From assembly GCA_963740945.1 (NCBI GenBank), contig CAVUGE010000008.1, forward strand, positions 62,001-126,000: 64,000 nt of DNA, written 5' to 3'. The stretch comes from CAVQBP01 sp963740945 (GTDB lineage: Bacteria > Bacteroidota > Ignavibacteria > Ignavibacteriales > Ignavibacteriaceae). Below are positions 1 to 9,268 of the stretch, one piece after another. Position 1 is the first letter of the stretch. Each line of letters starts with the position of its first letter. A program made the position numbers and the translations under genes. Under the pieces are notes generated by a model. It was not told where the DNA came from and ran no database searches. It saw only the letters and a list, made by a program, of their open reading frames with translations.

Positions 1-1503
1 TGCAATCAATGAACTTAACCAGGAAAGAATTACAGAAATAATAATGACCATATTAAAGGAGGCCACAAATGATTCTTTAACATTCAATGCCACAATAGAT
101 GATTCTTTCGAGGTCAAACCAGCAGGCGGCTGTGTTTCTGCAAGTTTATTTGAATTCGCAAGTAATTCAGCCTTTTTATCTGCCGGAATTTTTAGGTTAT
201 CTACTTTCACTTCAAGATTATTTTTAAAAGTAATTATCATGAAAGTCCCAAGAATTGCTATGGCGAACAAACCTGCGGCACGAGCAACGGTATTATTTAT
301 TCCGGATGCAATTCCCGAATGCTTTTCACTAACCGATGCCATGACAGCAGCAGTAAGAGGAGCAACAACAATTCCCATTCCAATACCGAGTAATACAATT
401 CCGGGAAAGTATGTAGTCCAGTATTCTGAAGGTCCATTTGTAATTCCGGGAAAAATTAGAAGAAAGAGCCCTAATCCTGAAAATAATGGTCCAATAATCA
501 AAGGTTTCCTTGCTCCAAACTTGTCAGAAAATTTTCCCGAGAAACGTGAAATTCCGGAAATTAAAATAGCAAACGGAAGGATTGCGAGCCCTGCAGTTTC
601 TTCCGGATAACCCTGAACCTGGATTAGATTTAAAGGAAAGAAAAACAATGCAGCATTTAATGCAGCATACATGAATAAAGTTAGAGTATTAACACCGCTA
701 AAAGTTTTTGATTTAAATAAATTAAGGGGCATCATCGGCAGCTTACTTCTTTTTTCAACGAATATAAATATTATAATAGAAAGGACGCCGATAATTAATG
801 CAGCCTCAATTCTTAAATTAGTAAAACCACTATCTGAGGCTTCCAGAAACCCATATGTTATCCCTCCCAGCCCCAGAGTTGCGAATAAAGCACCTGTTAA
901 ATCCAGATGTTTTGCAGATTCGTCATGACTTTCAGGTACCTTCAGAATCAAAATAAATATAGTAATTATTGCCAGCGGAACATTTATAAAGAATATAGCT
1001 CTCCAAAGTCCTAAACCTGCAAGCCAGCCACCTAAAACAGGTCCAATAATCGTGGTTAAAGCGCTGAAAGTAGACCATGTTCCAAAGGCTTTACCCCTTC
1101 TTTCAGAGGGAATAACTGCAGATATTATTGCTAGACTTTCCGGCACCATTAGAGCACCTCCTATACCCTGAGATGCCCTAGAAATAATAAGCATTAATTT
1201 TCCGCTTGAAATACCGCATAGAAAAGAAGAAATACTAAACAAAATTATTCCGATTACAAATATTTTTTTTCTGCCGTAAATATCTCCTAAGGAACCGCCG
1301 ACAAGTAAAAGTGAAGAAAGAAAAATAGAATAAGCATTTATAATCCAAAGGAGGGATTTTCCGTTAATATCCAGATCATTCTGAATAGCGGGAAGGGCAA
1401 CATTCAACGCCGAGAAATCAATAAATACCATACTGGAAGCGAGGATAGTAGATATCAAAGTAAACAATTCAGCTTTATTGTTTACCGGAGCATTTTTATT
1501 CAT
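1..1503 (-). CDS. MFS drug-resistance transporter, DHA2 (14-TM) type, 3' end outside window
   Basis: Reading the minus strand from the ATG at 1503 gives 501 open codons that run off the left edge. The protein is almost wholly hydrophobic. The N-terminus has the MFS pattern FIDFSALNVALPAIQNDL, then GGSLGDIYGRKK (the loop 2-3 motif of the family) and RASQGIGGALMVP (motif C-like, typical of proton-driven exporters). A hydrophilic loop before the last helix (about residues 415-455) is typical of DHA2 members. The family exports drugs and toxic compounds from the cytoplasm using the proton gradient; the substrate cannot be read from sequence. Family length is about 480-530, so only a few codons are probably missing. 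ORFs on the plus strand here are shadows. Confidence 0.88.
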   Translation of the reverse strand, partial: MNKNAPVNNKAELFTLISTILASSMVFIDFSALNVALPAIQNDLDINGKSLLWIINAYSIFLSSLLLVGGSLGDIYGRKKIFVIGIILFSISSFLCGISSGKLMLIISRASQGIGGALMVPESLAIISAVIPSERRGKAFGTWSTFSALTTIIGPVLGGWLAGLGLWRAIFFINVPLAIITIFILILKVPESHDESAKHLDLTGALFATLGLGGITYGFLEASDSGFTNLRIEAALIIGVLSIIIFIFVEKRSKLPMMPLNLFKSKTFSGVNTLTLFMYAALNAALFFFPLNLIQVQGYPEETAGLAILPFAILISGISRFSGKFSDKFGARKPLIIGPLFSGLGLFLLIFPGITNGPSEYWTTYFPGIVLLGIGMGIVVAPLTAAVMASVSEKHSGIASGINNTVARAAGLFAIAILGTFMIITFKNNLEVKVDNLKIPADKKAELLANSNKLAETQPPAGLTSKESSIVALNVKESFVASFNMVIIISVILSWLSSLIA

Positions 1504-1843
1504 AGAAAATACAATTTTTTATAAAGCAACCGATATAGAAATTATATTTACTGTTCTCTTTGCCACCCTATAAAGCAATTAAATTATGCATTATTATTAT
1601 TTGAATCCATTTAATTTGATAATAAAATGATTTTAATATCGCACCTTCATCGCCTAAAAACGAAATATCGAACCGGATAATTTAAAAACTGTTGATTAAC
1701 AGCAATAAAGTATCCTGGTATATTACTTGTCTTTAAATAATAAAAGTAAAAAAGTCTTAGAAAATTTGAAGTGACTGGTAATACTTAAAGCATCTGTTCA
1801 GTTTTTTGAAAAACTTATTACACAATAGTAATTAGGAGATAAA

Positions 1844-1966
1844 ATGGAAGAGTCAACGTTCAAAAACAAAGACGGGCTAAATATATTCACCCTATCATGG
1901 CATCCTAAAGAAAAATCGAGAGGGGTTGTTGTTATAGTTCCCGGATTTAATGCGCACAGTAGATGA
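1844..1966 (+). pseudogene. N-terminal remnant of an alpha/beta hydrolase (monoacylglycerol lipase type)
   Basis: An ATG with a good ribosome site (AGGAG, 1834-1838) opens 40 codons ending in TGA. The peptide has the N-terminal layout of the lysophospholipase/monoacylglycerol lipase family: F-K-N-K-DG-L-N-I-F near residue 6, W at 19, and VVVIVPGFNAHSR at 28-40, which matches the HG-x-x-EHS/R oxyanion region. The reading stops exactly where the family continues with a conserved Tyr. Downstream sequence is already the 3' end of the convergent phosphatase gene, so the other ~230 residues are deleted. Probably non-functional. Confidence 0.6.
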
Positions 1967-1976
1967 GGCCATTTAT

Positions 1977-2705
1977 TTATCTTTTGGACTCTAAAAGTAT
2001 ATAAGAAAAGTTATCGGGAGCTCCTCTTTTTTCAATTAGTTTAGTAATATTTTTTGAGATAGATTCCGTTTCTTCACTGCGAAGAAGTTTTTCGAGTTCC
2101 TCATGGTTTATAACATTCGAAACACCATCGGTACATATAAAGAATTTATGTGTATCAGAAGGAATGAGTTTAATTTTACTTAAATCTACTTCTACAGAAT
2201 CGGAATCGCCTAAGGCGCGCATGATAATATTTTTATTAGGATGGGCCTCCGCCTGGTTTAGAGTTAAATATCCATCGTCAATTAGTTTCTGTATTAAAGA
2301 ATGATCTTTGGTCAACTGTTTAAGCTTTCCGTTTTTCAAGTTATATATTCTGGAATCGCCGACATGTCCCCAATAAGCTGTTTTATCTTTAATAAATAAT
2401 ATCTCGGCGGTAGTTGCCATTCCATCGAGCTGGTTTTCTTTTGTAGACTCTTCTTTAATCTTTCTATTTGCATTATCGATAGAACCTCTAATCTTTTTTA
2501 AATAATCAGGTTCATTTGATTCAATAAAGTATTTATGGATAACATCAACGCATAAACCTGAAGCTATTTCTCCTGCATTATTACCTCCCAAACCATCACA
2601 AACAATAGCCAGCAAACCTCCATCTACATTAAAAATACCTATAGCATCTTCATTATTCGTCCTTTTCATACCTATTTTGGATTCATTAATATAGGTAAAC
2701 TTCAT
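1977..2705 (-). CDS. PP2C-family serine/threonine protein phosphatase (PrpC/Stp type)
   Basis: The 242-residue protein is a complete bacterial PP2C domain with no signal peptide. Metal-binding and family motifs are in order: E19-D20, CDGLGGNNAGE at 36-46, GHVGDSRIY at 113-121, the D/H motif KDHSLIQKLIDDG at 133-145, RALGDS at 163-168 and CTDGVSNVI at 191-199. Such Mn/Mg-dependent phosphatases remove phosphate from Ser/Thr (and some His) and normally oppose Hanks-type kinases. No kinase gene lies beside it here. The 3' end almost abuts the truncated lipase remnant, which suggests the deletion happened next to it. Length is normal for the family (about 240). Confidence 0.9.
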   Translation of the reverse strand: MKFTYINESKIGMKRTNNEDAIGIFNVDGGLLAIVCDGLGGNNAGEIASGLCVDVIHKYFIESNEPDYLKKIRGSIDNANRKIKEESTKENQLDGMATTAEILFIKDKTAYWGHVGDSRIYNLKNGKLKQLTKDHSLIQKLIDDGYLTLNQAEAHPNKNIIMRALGDSDSVEVDLSKIKLIPSDTHKFFICTDGVSNVINHEELEKLLRSEETESISKNITKLIEKRGAPDNFSYILLESKR

Positions 2706-2881
2706 TATCCCTCTCTATTTATTTAGCAGTTACACTACAGATTTTTATTAACATATCAATTTAGTGTATTTGAAAATAATTAAAAATATATTCATGAATT
2801 TTTTCTTGTAAAAAACAATGTTTATAGAATTATCGGTAAAAAATTGATTTTAAGGTTATAAGTTCAGTCTTTTAATATTCA

Positions 2882-3181
2882 ATGGGGGGCAATTTTAATA
2901 GTTTTAAAGAAATCGCTCGAAAAGAAAACTCTTTTATAATTTCCGAAGATTCATCCTATTATATGTTCCGTATTTATGATAGATTGTTAATATCTCCCAT
3001 TAAGAATATTCAAAATTATAAAAGTAAAACATTCTCTGAATTATTACCAAGTAGACAATACATGGAGAAGTATGGGATTTTTGCCGATTCAAATGAGGTT
3101 TCCATTTATAATTTCTATTCAAATAACCTGATTGCCAAATATGTCAGAAGTTTTACCCTAACACAGAAAAGAGTATCATAG
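2882..3181 (+). CDS. Hypothetical protein, 99 residues
   Basis: Not recognised. The ORF has no clear ribosome site before its ATG, no signal peptide and no membrane segment. The peptide is rich in aromatic and Ser/Asn residues (for example SSYYMFRIYDRLL near residue 27) and looks like real protein rather than a shadow, since nothing is encoded opposite. It may be a remnant of a longer gene, because it lies between a divergent phosphatase and the GH94 gene without an obvious operon link. Confidence 0.35.
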   Translation: MGGNFNSFKEIARKENSFIISEDSSYYMFRIYDRLLISPIKNIQNYKSKTFSELLPSRQYMEKYGIFADSNEVSIYNFYSNNLIAKYVRSFTLTQKRVS

Positions 3182-3322
3182 CGTGATAATCTTTATCATT
3201 AAGGGGATTATCTATATATTAATATTTCAAATTCTAAACAAGAATCATTATTTTTGTACTGCCTCAAGATAAAAGTTTCAAAAACTCTTTAATCATCTAT
3301 TAATCTTAAAAAGGGAACCAGA

Positions 3323-5758
3323 ATGAAATACGGTTTTTTTGAAGATAGCCAAAAAGAATATGTCATTACTGAAGTACAAACGCCTTATCCATGGATAAAT
3401 TATCTGGGGAGTGATGAATTCTTTTCTATAATCTCAAACACTGCAGGCGGTTATAGCTTTTACAAAGATGCACTTTTAAGAAGAATAACGCGTTACAGGT
3501 ATAACAATGTTCCCATTGACGACGGAGGTAAATATTTCTATATAAATGATAACGAAGATATCTGGTCACCCGGATGGAAACCTGTGAAAGCCGGATTAGA
3601 AGATTATTCATGCAGACATGGTTTAGGCTATACTATAATAAAAGGGAGGAGAAATTCAATTGAGGCTGAAATACTTTTCTTTGTTCCGGTTAAAACAAAT
3701 TGTGAAGTTCAAAAATTAAAACTTATAAATAAGGGTGATAAGGAAAAATCACTAAAGCTTTTTTCATTTGTCGAATTTTGTTTATGGAATGCTCTAGATG
3801 ATCAAACAAACTTTCAGCGTAATTTCTCCACAGGTGAAGTTGAAGTAAAAGATTCGGTAATCTATCATAAAACCGAATATAAGGAAAGAAGGAACCATTA
3901 TTCATTTTATTCAGTAAATTCTAAAATAGATGGTTATGATACTGATAGAGATTCGTTTATTGGTTTATATAATGGGTTTGACAGACCGGATGCGGTGTTT
4001 GAAGGGAAGCCAAAAAATTCTATTGCGCACGGGTGGTCACCTATCGCATCTCATTATATCGAAATAAATTTGAAGCCGGGAGAGTCGAAAGAACTTGTTT
4101 TTATTCTCGGTTATGTTGAAAATGAAGCTGATAAGAAATGGGAATCGAAAGGAATTATTAATAAGGAAAAAGCTGAAGATTTAATTGAAAGATATTCCAC
4201 TTCAGAAAAAGTAAATGAGGCATTTGGCGAATTGAAGAGATATTGGGATAATCTTCTTTCCATTTATAATATAGAAAGTCACGCTAAAAAATTAGACAGA
4301 ATGGTGAATATATGGAACCAATATCAGTGCATGGTCACATTCAATTTGTCAAGGAGTGCTTCGTATTTTGAATCTGGTATCGGACGCGGAATGGGTTTTA
4401 GAGATTCAAACCAGGATTTGATCGGATTCGTTCATCAAATACCGGAAAAAGCAAGGGAAAGGATTCTGGATATTGCTGCGACTCAATTTGAAGACGGAGG
4501 AGCTTACCATCAATATCAGCCTTTGACAAAAAAAGGGAATTATGCGATAGGGGGGAATTTTAATGATGACCCGATGTGGCTCATTTTCTCCACTTCGGCT
4601 TATATTAAAGAGACGGGAGATTGGTCAATTCTTGAAGAACAGGTTCCATTTGATAATGATGAATCAAAAGCAGCTTCATTATTTGAACATTTAAAGCGTT
4701 CATTCTACCATGTTATAAATAATTTAGGCCCTCACAAACTTCCTCTTATTGGCAGAGCTGACTGGAATGATTGTCTAAATTTAAATTGTTTCTCAACAAA
4801 TCCGGATGAATCTTTCCAAACTACCGAAAACAAGCAAGGGGGAGCTGCAGAATCATTAATGATTGCAGGATTGTTTGCAGCATATGGAAAGGAGTTTGCA
4901 GACCTTTGCAAAGAATTGGATAAACAGGCAGATGCAGAAAAAGCAAATAAATATGTAAATGAAATGATAACCGCTATTAAAACATATGGATGGGACGGAG
5001 AATGGTTTCTTCGTGCTTATGATTATTATGGTGAGAAGATTGGGAGCAAAGAGAATGAAGAAGGAAAAATATTTATAGAATCTCAAGGGTTCTGTATAAT
5101 GGCTGGTGTAGGATTAGATGATGGAAAAGCTCAAGCGGCATTAGATTCAGTCAAAAAATATCTTGACTGCGAGTACGGCATTGTATTAAATAATCCTGCT
5201 TTTACAAAATACTATATAAATATGGGGGAGATTTCAACATATCCGGCAGGCTATAAAGAAAACGCAGGCATTTTCTGCCACAATAATCCATGGATTATTA
5301 TTGGTGAAACGCTGATAGGCAACGGACGCCGGGCATTTGAATATTACAGTAAAATAGCACCTTCATATCTTGAAGACTTAAGTGATTTACATAAAACCGA
5401 ACCCTATGTATATTCCCAGATGATTGCAGGGAAAGATGCAGCTAAGCCGGGTGAAGCTAAAAATTCATGGCTGACTGGAACGGCAGCCTGGAATTACTAT
5501 GCAGTAACTCAATATATTCTGGGAATTCAGCCCGGATATTACGGATTAAAAATAGATCCATGTATTCCAAATGATTGGGACGGATTTATAATAAATCGGA
5601 AATTCAGAGGAGCTGATTATAGAATTAAGATTTCAAATCCGCAGCATGTTTCAAAAGGGATTAAAAGATTAATCTTAAACGGAAAAGAAATTCCGGGGAA
5701 TATTATTCCCCTCCAGAGTGCCGGAAGTAAGAATATAGCTGAAGTCTTAATGGGATAA
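3323..5758 (+). CDS. Cellobiose phosphorylase-like GH94 enzyme
   Basis: The 811-residue protein matches cellobiose phosphorylases in length (about 810-825) and domain order: N-terminal beta-sandwich (from MKYGFFEDSQKEYVIT), helical linker, then an (alpha/alpha)6 barrel. In the barrel, GIGRGMGFRDSNQDLIGF (about 353-370) and GAYHQYQPLTKKG form the substrate and phosphate site. RADWNDCLNL places the expected general acid at Asp480; the family's catalytic Asp sits in the same position. The reaction is phosphorolysis of cellobiose to glucose 1-phosphate plus glucose in the cytoplasm. No signal peptide is present, in agreement. No disaccharide transporter is adjacent. A 15 bp tandem duplication overlaps the stop codon (about 5753-5782). 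Specificity for cellobiose rather than laminaribiose or chitobiose is inferred from overall similarity. Confidence 0.88.
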   Translation: MKYGFFEDSQKEYVITEVQTPYPWINYLGSDEFFSIISNTAGGYSFYKDALLRRITRYRYNNVPIDDGGKYFYINDNEDIWSPGWKPVKAGLEDYSCRHGLGYTIIKGRRNSIEAEILFFVPVKTNCEVQKLKLINKGDKEKSLKLFSFVEFCLWNALDDQTNFQRNFSTGEVEVKDSVIYHKTEYKERRNHYSFYSVNSKIDGYDTDRDSFIGLYNGFDRPDAVFEGKPKNSIAHGWSPIASHYIEINLKPGESKELVFILGYVENEADKKWESKGIINKEKAEDLIERYSTSEKVNEAFGELKRYWDNLLSIYNIESHAKKLDRMVNIWNQYQCMVTFNLSRSASYFESGIGRGMGFRDSNQDLIGFVHQIPEKARERILDIAATQFEDGGAYHQYQPLTKKGNYAIGGNFNDDPMWLIFSTSAYIKETGDWSILEEQVPFDNDESKAASLFEHLKRSFYHVINNLGPHKLPLIGRADWNDCLNLNCFSTNPDESFQTTENKQGGAAESLMIAGLFAAYGKEFADLCKELDKQADAEKANKYVNEMITAIKTYGWDGEWFLRAYDYYGEKIGSKENEEGKIFIESQGFCIMAGVGLDDGKAQAALDSVKKYLDCEYGIVLNNPAFTKYYINMGEISTYPAGYKENAGIFCHNNPWIIIGETLIGNGRRAFEYYSKIAPSYLEDLSDLHKTEPYVYSQMIAGKDAAKPGEAKNSWLTGTAAWNYYAVTQYILGIQPGYYGLKIDPCIPNDWDGFIINRKFRGADYRIKISNPQHVSKGIKRLILNGKEIPGNIIPLQSAGSKNIAEVLMG

Positions 5759-5903
5759 AAAACCATTGGATAAAAAACCATTTTCAATTTATTGAGAATT
5801 ACCGGTAATCATTAATTTAAACCATGAATAATATTTTTTAAGTTTTAAAATCAATAATTATTTAAGATTGCTTGCCTAATTATTTTTAATACGGGAAGAT
5901 TAA

Positions 5904-7445
5904 ATGAAATCTAATAATTCAATAAATAAATTAACCTCAACCAACGCAGTCCTTATTTATTTATCTCTTTTCAAATTTGTCTTATTATTAATATTCGCCG
6001 GAAATTACGGGCTCTTCAGAGATGAATACTACTATATTGAAACATCCAAACATCTTGCATGGGGTTATGTTGATTTACAGCCTTTATGCGCAGTAATTTT
6101 AGCAGTATCCAGAACATTGTTCGGTAATTCAATTTTAGGGATCAGAATATTTTCGTATTTAGCAGGTTCGCTTATAGTTTTTATGTCGGGATTAATTGCG
6201 AGAGAACTGCACGGAAGTAAATTCGCTCAATTATTTACTGCGTTCCTGGTAATTTTTTCGGGTGTAATTTTAGGGACCAGCGGTTATTTCTCAATGAATT
6301 CATTTGACATTCTTCTATCTACATTAATGTTTTATTTCCTTATCCGGATGATTAATACAAACAATCTTAAGCTTTGGATTGTGATAGGATTTATAATCGG
6401 AATAGGGCTTCAAAATAAGTTAACATTCCTATTTTTAGGATTTGGTCTAGTGATAGGTTTAATTCTAACTAAATATAGAAGCTATCTAAAAACGAAAGAA
6501 ATCTGGATTGCTGCTGGAATAGCGATCATTATTTTCCTTCCAAACATTATCTGGCAAATAGCAAATAACTTTCCAACTCTGGAATTTATGCATAATGCAT
6601 CTGCATACAAAAATAAATCGATGGGCATCATGGAATTTGCATTGAATGCTCTAATGGAACTAAATCCCGGTTATTTTTTGTTCTTTTTTACCGGACTATA
6701 TTTTTTCTTTTTTAACAAAGAAGGAAAAGTTTATAATATAATAGGATGGATTTTCATCTCGGTGTTTTTAGTTTTTGTGTTTAATAATGGAAAGCCTTAC
6801 TACATGGGAGTATTATATCCTGTCCTGTTAGCTGCTGGAGTTGTCGGAGCGGATTATTTAATTGAAAAATATCTACGGAACTTTGTCAGATGGATATTAA
6901 TCATTATTGTTGTTCCTTTTGCACTTATAACAGCACCTTTTTCAATTCCGATATTAAATGTCCAAGCTTTCATAAAATATTCCGAAAAATTGGGAATTAA
7001 ACCGGAGAGCGGAGAAAGGTCGGAATTAGGACTGCTTCCTCAATTTTATGCAGACAGATTCGGCTGGGAGGATCTGGCAAAAAAGGTTGCTGAAGTTTAT
7101 AATACTTTATCTCCTGAGGAGAAAAAAGAAACCTTAATATTCGGTCAAAATTATGGGGAGGCAGGCGCAGTTAATTTTTACAGAAAGAAATATAATTTAC
7201 CTGAGGCTATTTCCTCACACAATAATTACTGGATCTGGGGTTATCCTAAAAACTTTAAAGGGAAAATATTGATTGTTATAGGCTCAAACTATAAAGATAA
7301 CAGTGAATTTTTTGAGGATGTTAAGCTTGCGGCAAAGCATACAAGCAAGTACGGAATGCCTTTTGAAAACGTTGATATTTTTATTTGCAAAAAGCCTAAG
7401 ATGCCGATAGATGAAATATGGGGGAAGATTAAATTTTTTATTTAA
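5904..7445 (+). CDS. PMT/ArnT-type membrane glycosyltransferase (GT39/GT83 superfamily)
   Basis: The 513-residue protein has about ten hydrophobic segments after a short polar N-terminus and a soluble C-terminal part (from about 350). The first outside loop contains FRDEYYYIETSKHLAWGYVDLQP spread over residues 35-60: the Asp-Glu pair is the catalytic or metal site of the dolichyl-phosphate-mannose mannosyltransferase/ArnT superfamily. These enzymes move a sugar from a polyprenyl-phosphate carrier to lipid or protein on the outer face of the inner membrane. The acceptor is unknown. It is transcribed in the same direction as the GH94 gene, 145 bp downstream, but a shared function is not evident. 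Confidence 0.8.
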   Translation: MKSNNSINKLTSTNAVLIYLSLFKFVLLLIFAGNYGLFRDEYYYIETSKHLAWGYVDLQPLCAVILAVSRTLFGNSILGIRIFSYLAGSLIVFMSGLIARELHGSKFAQLFTAFLVIFSGVILGTSGYFSMNSFDILLSTLMFYFLIRMINTNNLKLWIVIGFIIGIGLQNKLTFLFLGFGLVIGLILTKYRSYLKTKEIWIAAGIAIIIFLPNIIWQIANNFPTLEFMHNASAYKNKSMGIMEFALNALMELNPGYFLFFFTGLYFFFFNKEGKVYNIIGWIFISVFLVFVFNNGKPYYMGVLYPVLLAAGVVGADYLIEKYLRNFVRWILIIIVVPFALITAPFSIPILNVQAFIKYSEKLGIKPESGERSELGLLPQFYADRFGWEDLAKKVAEVYNTLSPEEKKETLIFGQNYGEAGAVNFYRKKYNLPEAISSHNNYWIWGYPKNFKGKILIVIGSNYKDNSEFFEDVKLAAKHTSKYGMPFENVDIFICKKPKMPIDEIWGKIKFFI

Positions 7446-8030
7446 AAGTATAAGCTCCAGGATTCCTATTCATATGTCGGGGCCGACTAAAAAGTGTCAT
7501 TCCGGGCTTGACCCAGAATCTAACCTTGCAATTTTGCGCTGAAAACAGATGCTGAATCAAGTTCAGCATGACAAGCTCTACTTTTTGGTCACCCCCTTGG
7601 GATTTTTACCTTTTATTTATTTTGCTAATAATATTCCACACCTAACGGTGTTCATTTTCTATGTATAATTACCAAAATATTTATTTAATTTTAACCGGTT
7701 TTTATATATCTTTTATGTCGAAATAAAGAATATTAGGAATAAAAAACTTGGTGAAAAAATTTTTGTATTTCTCATCTTCCAGCTAAACTTGTGCCGCTGT
7801 TTCCATAAAAATAATCTATCAGGGAATTATCATTCCTCCTATCTAATGGCCATCAAATGGCCTTTAAATCCATAGCACCTCCATCGCACAACTATAATTA
7901 AATTAATATTCTAAAATGATTGAAACTGAGAACGCTGGTACAAACATTGAGAGTAATAAATTATTGGCTTTGATGACTTTTTGAATTTAATTATAATTGT
8001 ATACTGATTAAACAAATTATTTCCGGATTT
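7446..8030. other. Intergenic region, 585 bp
   Basis: No ORF is supported. The left third holds the palindromic element at 7485-7592. The rest is AT-rich; it includes a short inverted repeat around 7846-7866 (AATGGCC / GGCC) and should contain the bamD promoter, which I could not place. Confidence 0.5.
7485..7592. repeat. Imperfect palindromic repeat (GTCATTCC...GACCCAGAATCT type)
   Basis: Left arm GTCATTCCGGGCTTGACC (7496-7513) followed by CAGAATCT, and right arm AGATGCTGAATCAAG then TTCAGCATGAC (7547-7572). Reversed, the right arm gives GTCATGCTGAACTTGA, so both arms share GTCAT, TTGA and ATCT. An outer pair, ACTAAAAAGT and ACTTTTTGGTC, extends the stem. This is the form of dispersed REP-like elements seen in intergenic spaces of many bacteria. 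Only one copy lies in the window. Confidence 0.6.
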
Positions 8031-8792
8031 ATGAAGAAAATATTATTTCTAATTATTGTTTCTATTTATTTATTCGGCTGTTCATCATCCGTTAATACTG
8101 TTAACATGACCCCCGATGAACGTCTTAATTATGCTAAAAGTTTATATAATGATGAAGATTATCTTGATGCATTAAATGAATTTCAGTCTTTAATACTGCA
8201 ATATCCGGGTAATTCCATTATTGATGATGCCCAATATTATCTGGCTATGACCAGGTTTAAAAGAGGGGAATATATCATGGCGGCATATGAGTTTAGTAAA
8301 CTGGTAAAGAATATGCCGGCTAGTACATATCTAGCAGATGCTCAATTCATGCTGGCTGAATGTTATTTTGAACTTTCGCCTAATTACACACTTGACCAAA
8401 AATATACAAAAAAAGCAATAGAGGAATTCCAGGCATTTATTGACTTTTTCCCTACTAATCCAAAAGTTACCGAAGCCGAGAAAAAAATATCCGAAATGAA
8501 TGATAAATTAGCACAGAAAGAATACAACAGTGCCGGGATTTATGAGAAAATGGATGATTACATTGCATCTCTAATTTATTATACGGATGTAATCGACACT
8601 TACCATGATACAAAATATGCTCCTATGGCAATGTACGATAAAATCAAAATTCTTTTAGACAGGAAAAGAAATGATGAAGCTTTAAGTGAGATGTCTAAAT
8701 TTTTAGATAAATACCCGAATGATTCAAATGCAGATGAAATCAGGAAATTAAAAACTTCTCTTGAAAATAAACTCTCTGCTTCAAACCAATGA
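8031..8792 (+). CDS. bamD: Outer membrane assembly lipoprotein BamD
   Basis: The 253-residue protein begins with a lipoprotein signal (hydrophobic segment, then LFGC with acylated Cys17). It continues with helical TPR-like repeats: YAKSLYNDEDYLDALNEF near 36, AQYYLAMTRFKRGEY near 70, AQFMLAECYFELSP near 106 and a final repeat near 175-230. The order, the length (about 240-270) and the insert LDQKYTKKAIEEFQAF are typical of BamD (ComL). It helps BamA fold beta-barrel proteins into the outer membrane from the periplasmic side. It is the first gene of a run whose next three genes overlap end to end. Confidence 0.88.
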   Translation: MKKILFLIIVSIYLFGCSSSVNTVNMTPDERLNYAKSLYNDEDYLDALNEFQSLILQYPGNSIIDDAQYYLAMTRFKRGEYIMAAYEFSKLVKNMPASTYLADAQFMLAECYFELSPNYTLDQKYTKKAIEEFQAFIDFFPTNPKVTEAEKKISEMNDKLAQKEYNSAGIYEKMDDYIASLIYYTDVIDTYHDTKYAPMAMYDKIKILLDRKRNDEALSEMSKFLDKYPNDSNADEIRKLKTSLENKLSASNQ

Positions 8793-9268
8793 CCTCAGGA
8801 AAAAAAATAAGTGAATCGATAATAATAATGACCGAGTTAGTTTTGCCGAACCATACTAACCAGCTTGGCAAGTTATTAGGTGGTCAGCTTATGCATTGGA
8901 TCGATATATGCGCTGCATTGTGCGCTTCAAAGCATAACCATAGGATTTGTGTAACCGCATCTGTTGACAGAATAGATTTTCATCATCCTGTAAGTTTAGG
9001 TGATGCAGTAAGTTTAAGTGCATCTATAAACCGTGTATTTAATACCTCAATGGAGGTTGGAGTAAAAGTTTATGCGGAATCATTTAAAAAGGGTACAAAG
9101 ATACATACCAATACCGCTTATTTAACTTTCGTAAGTGTTGATGAAGATGGTAAACCTACAAAAGGAATTGAAGCAATCCCTGAAACAGAGGACGAAAAAA
9201 GGAGATATGAAGAAGCACTTCAAAGGAGGGAAAATAGACTTCGGGATAGGATTACTATTAAAAGTTAG
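8789..9268 (+). CDS. Acyl-CoA thioesterase, hot-dog fold
   Basis: The ATG overlaps the bamD stop as ATGA, implying translational coupling. The 159 residues form one hot-dog domain of the YciA/BACH type. The signature NHTNQLGKLLGGQLMHWID at about 20-38 carries the conserved Asn and the helix Asp. VDRIDFHHPVSLGD (about 60-73) is the second strand pair, and KIHTNTAYLTFVSVD the third. These enzymes hydrolyse acyl-CoA to fatty acid and CoA in the cytoplasm. The charged tail (EDEKRRYEEALQRRENRLRD) is usual for the family. The chain-length preference cannot be told. Confidence 0.87.
   Translation: MTSGKKISESIIIMTELVLPNHTNQLGKLLGGQLMHWIDICAALCASKHNHRICVTASVDRIDFHHPVSLGDAVSLSASINRVFNTSMEVGVKVYAESFKKGTKIHTNTAYLTFVSVDEDGKPTKGIEAIPETEDEKRRYEEALQRRENRLRDRITIKS

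Noticed and set aside
44..928. Two plus-strand ORFs of 188 and 85 codons
   Set aside because: They run antisense to an obvious MFS transporter read from the minus strand; their translations show no protein-like pattern.
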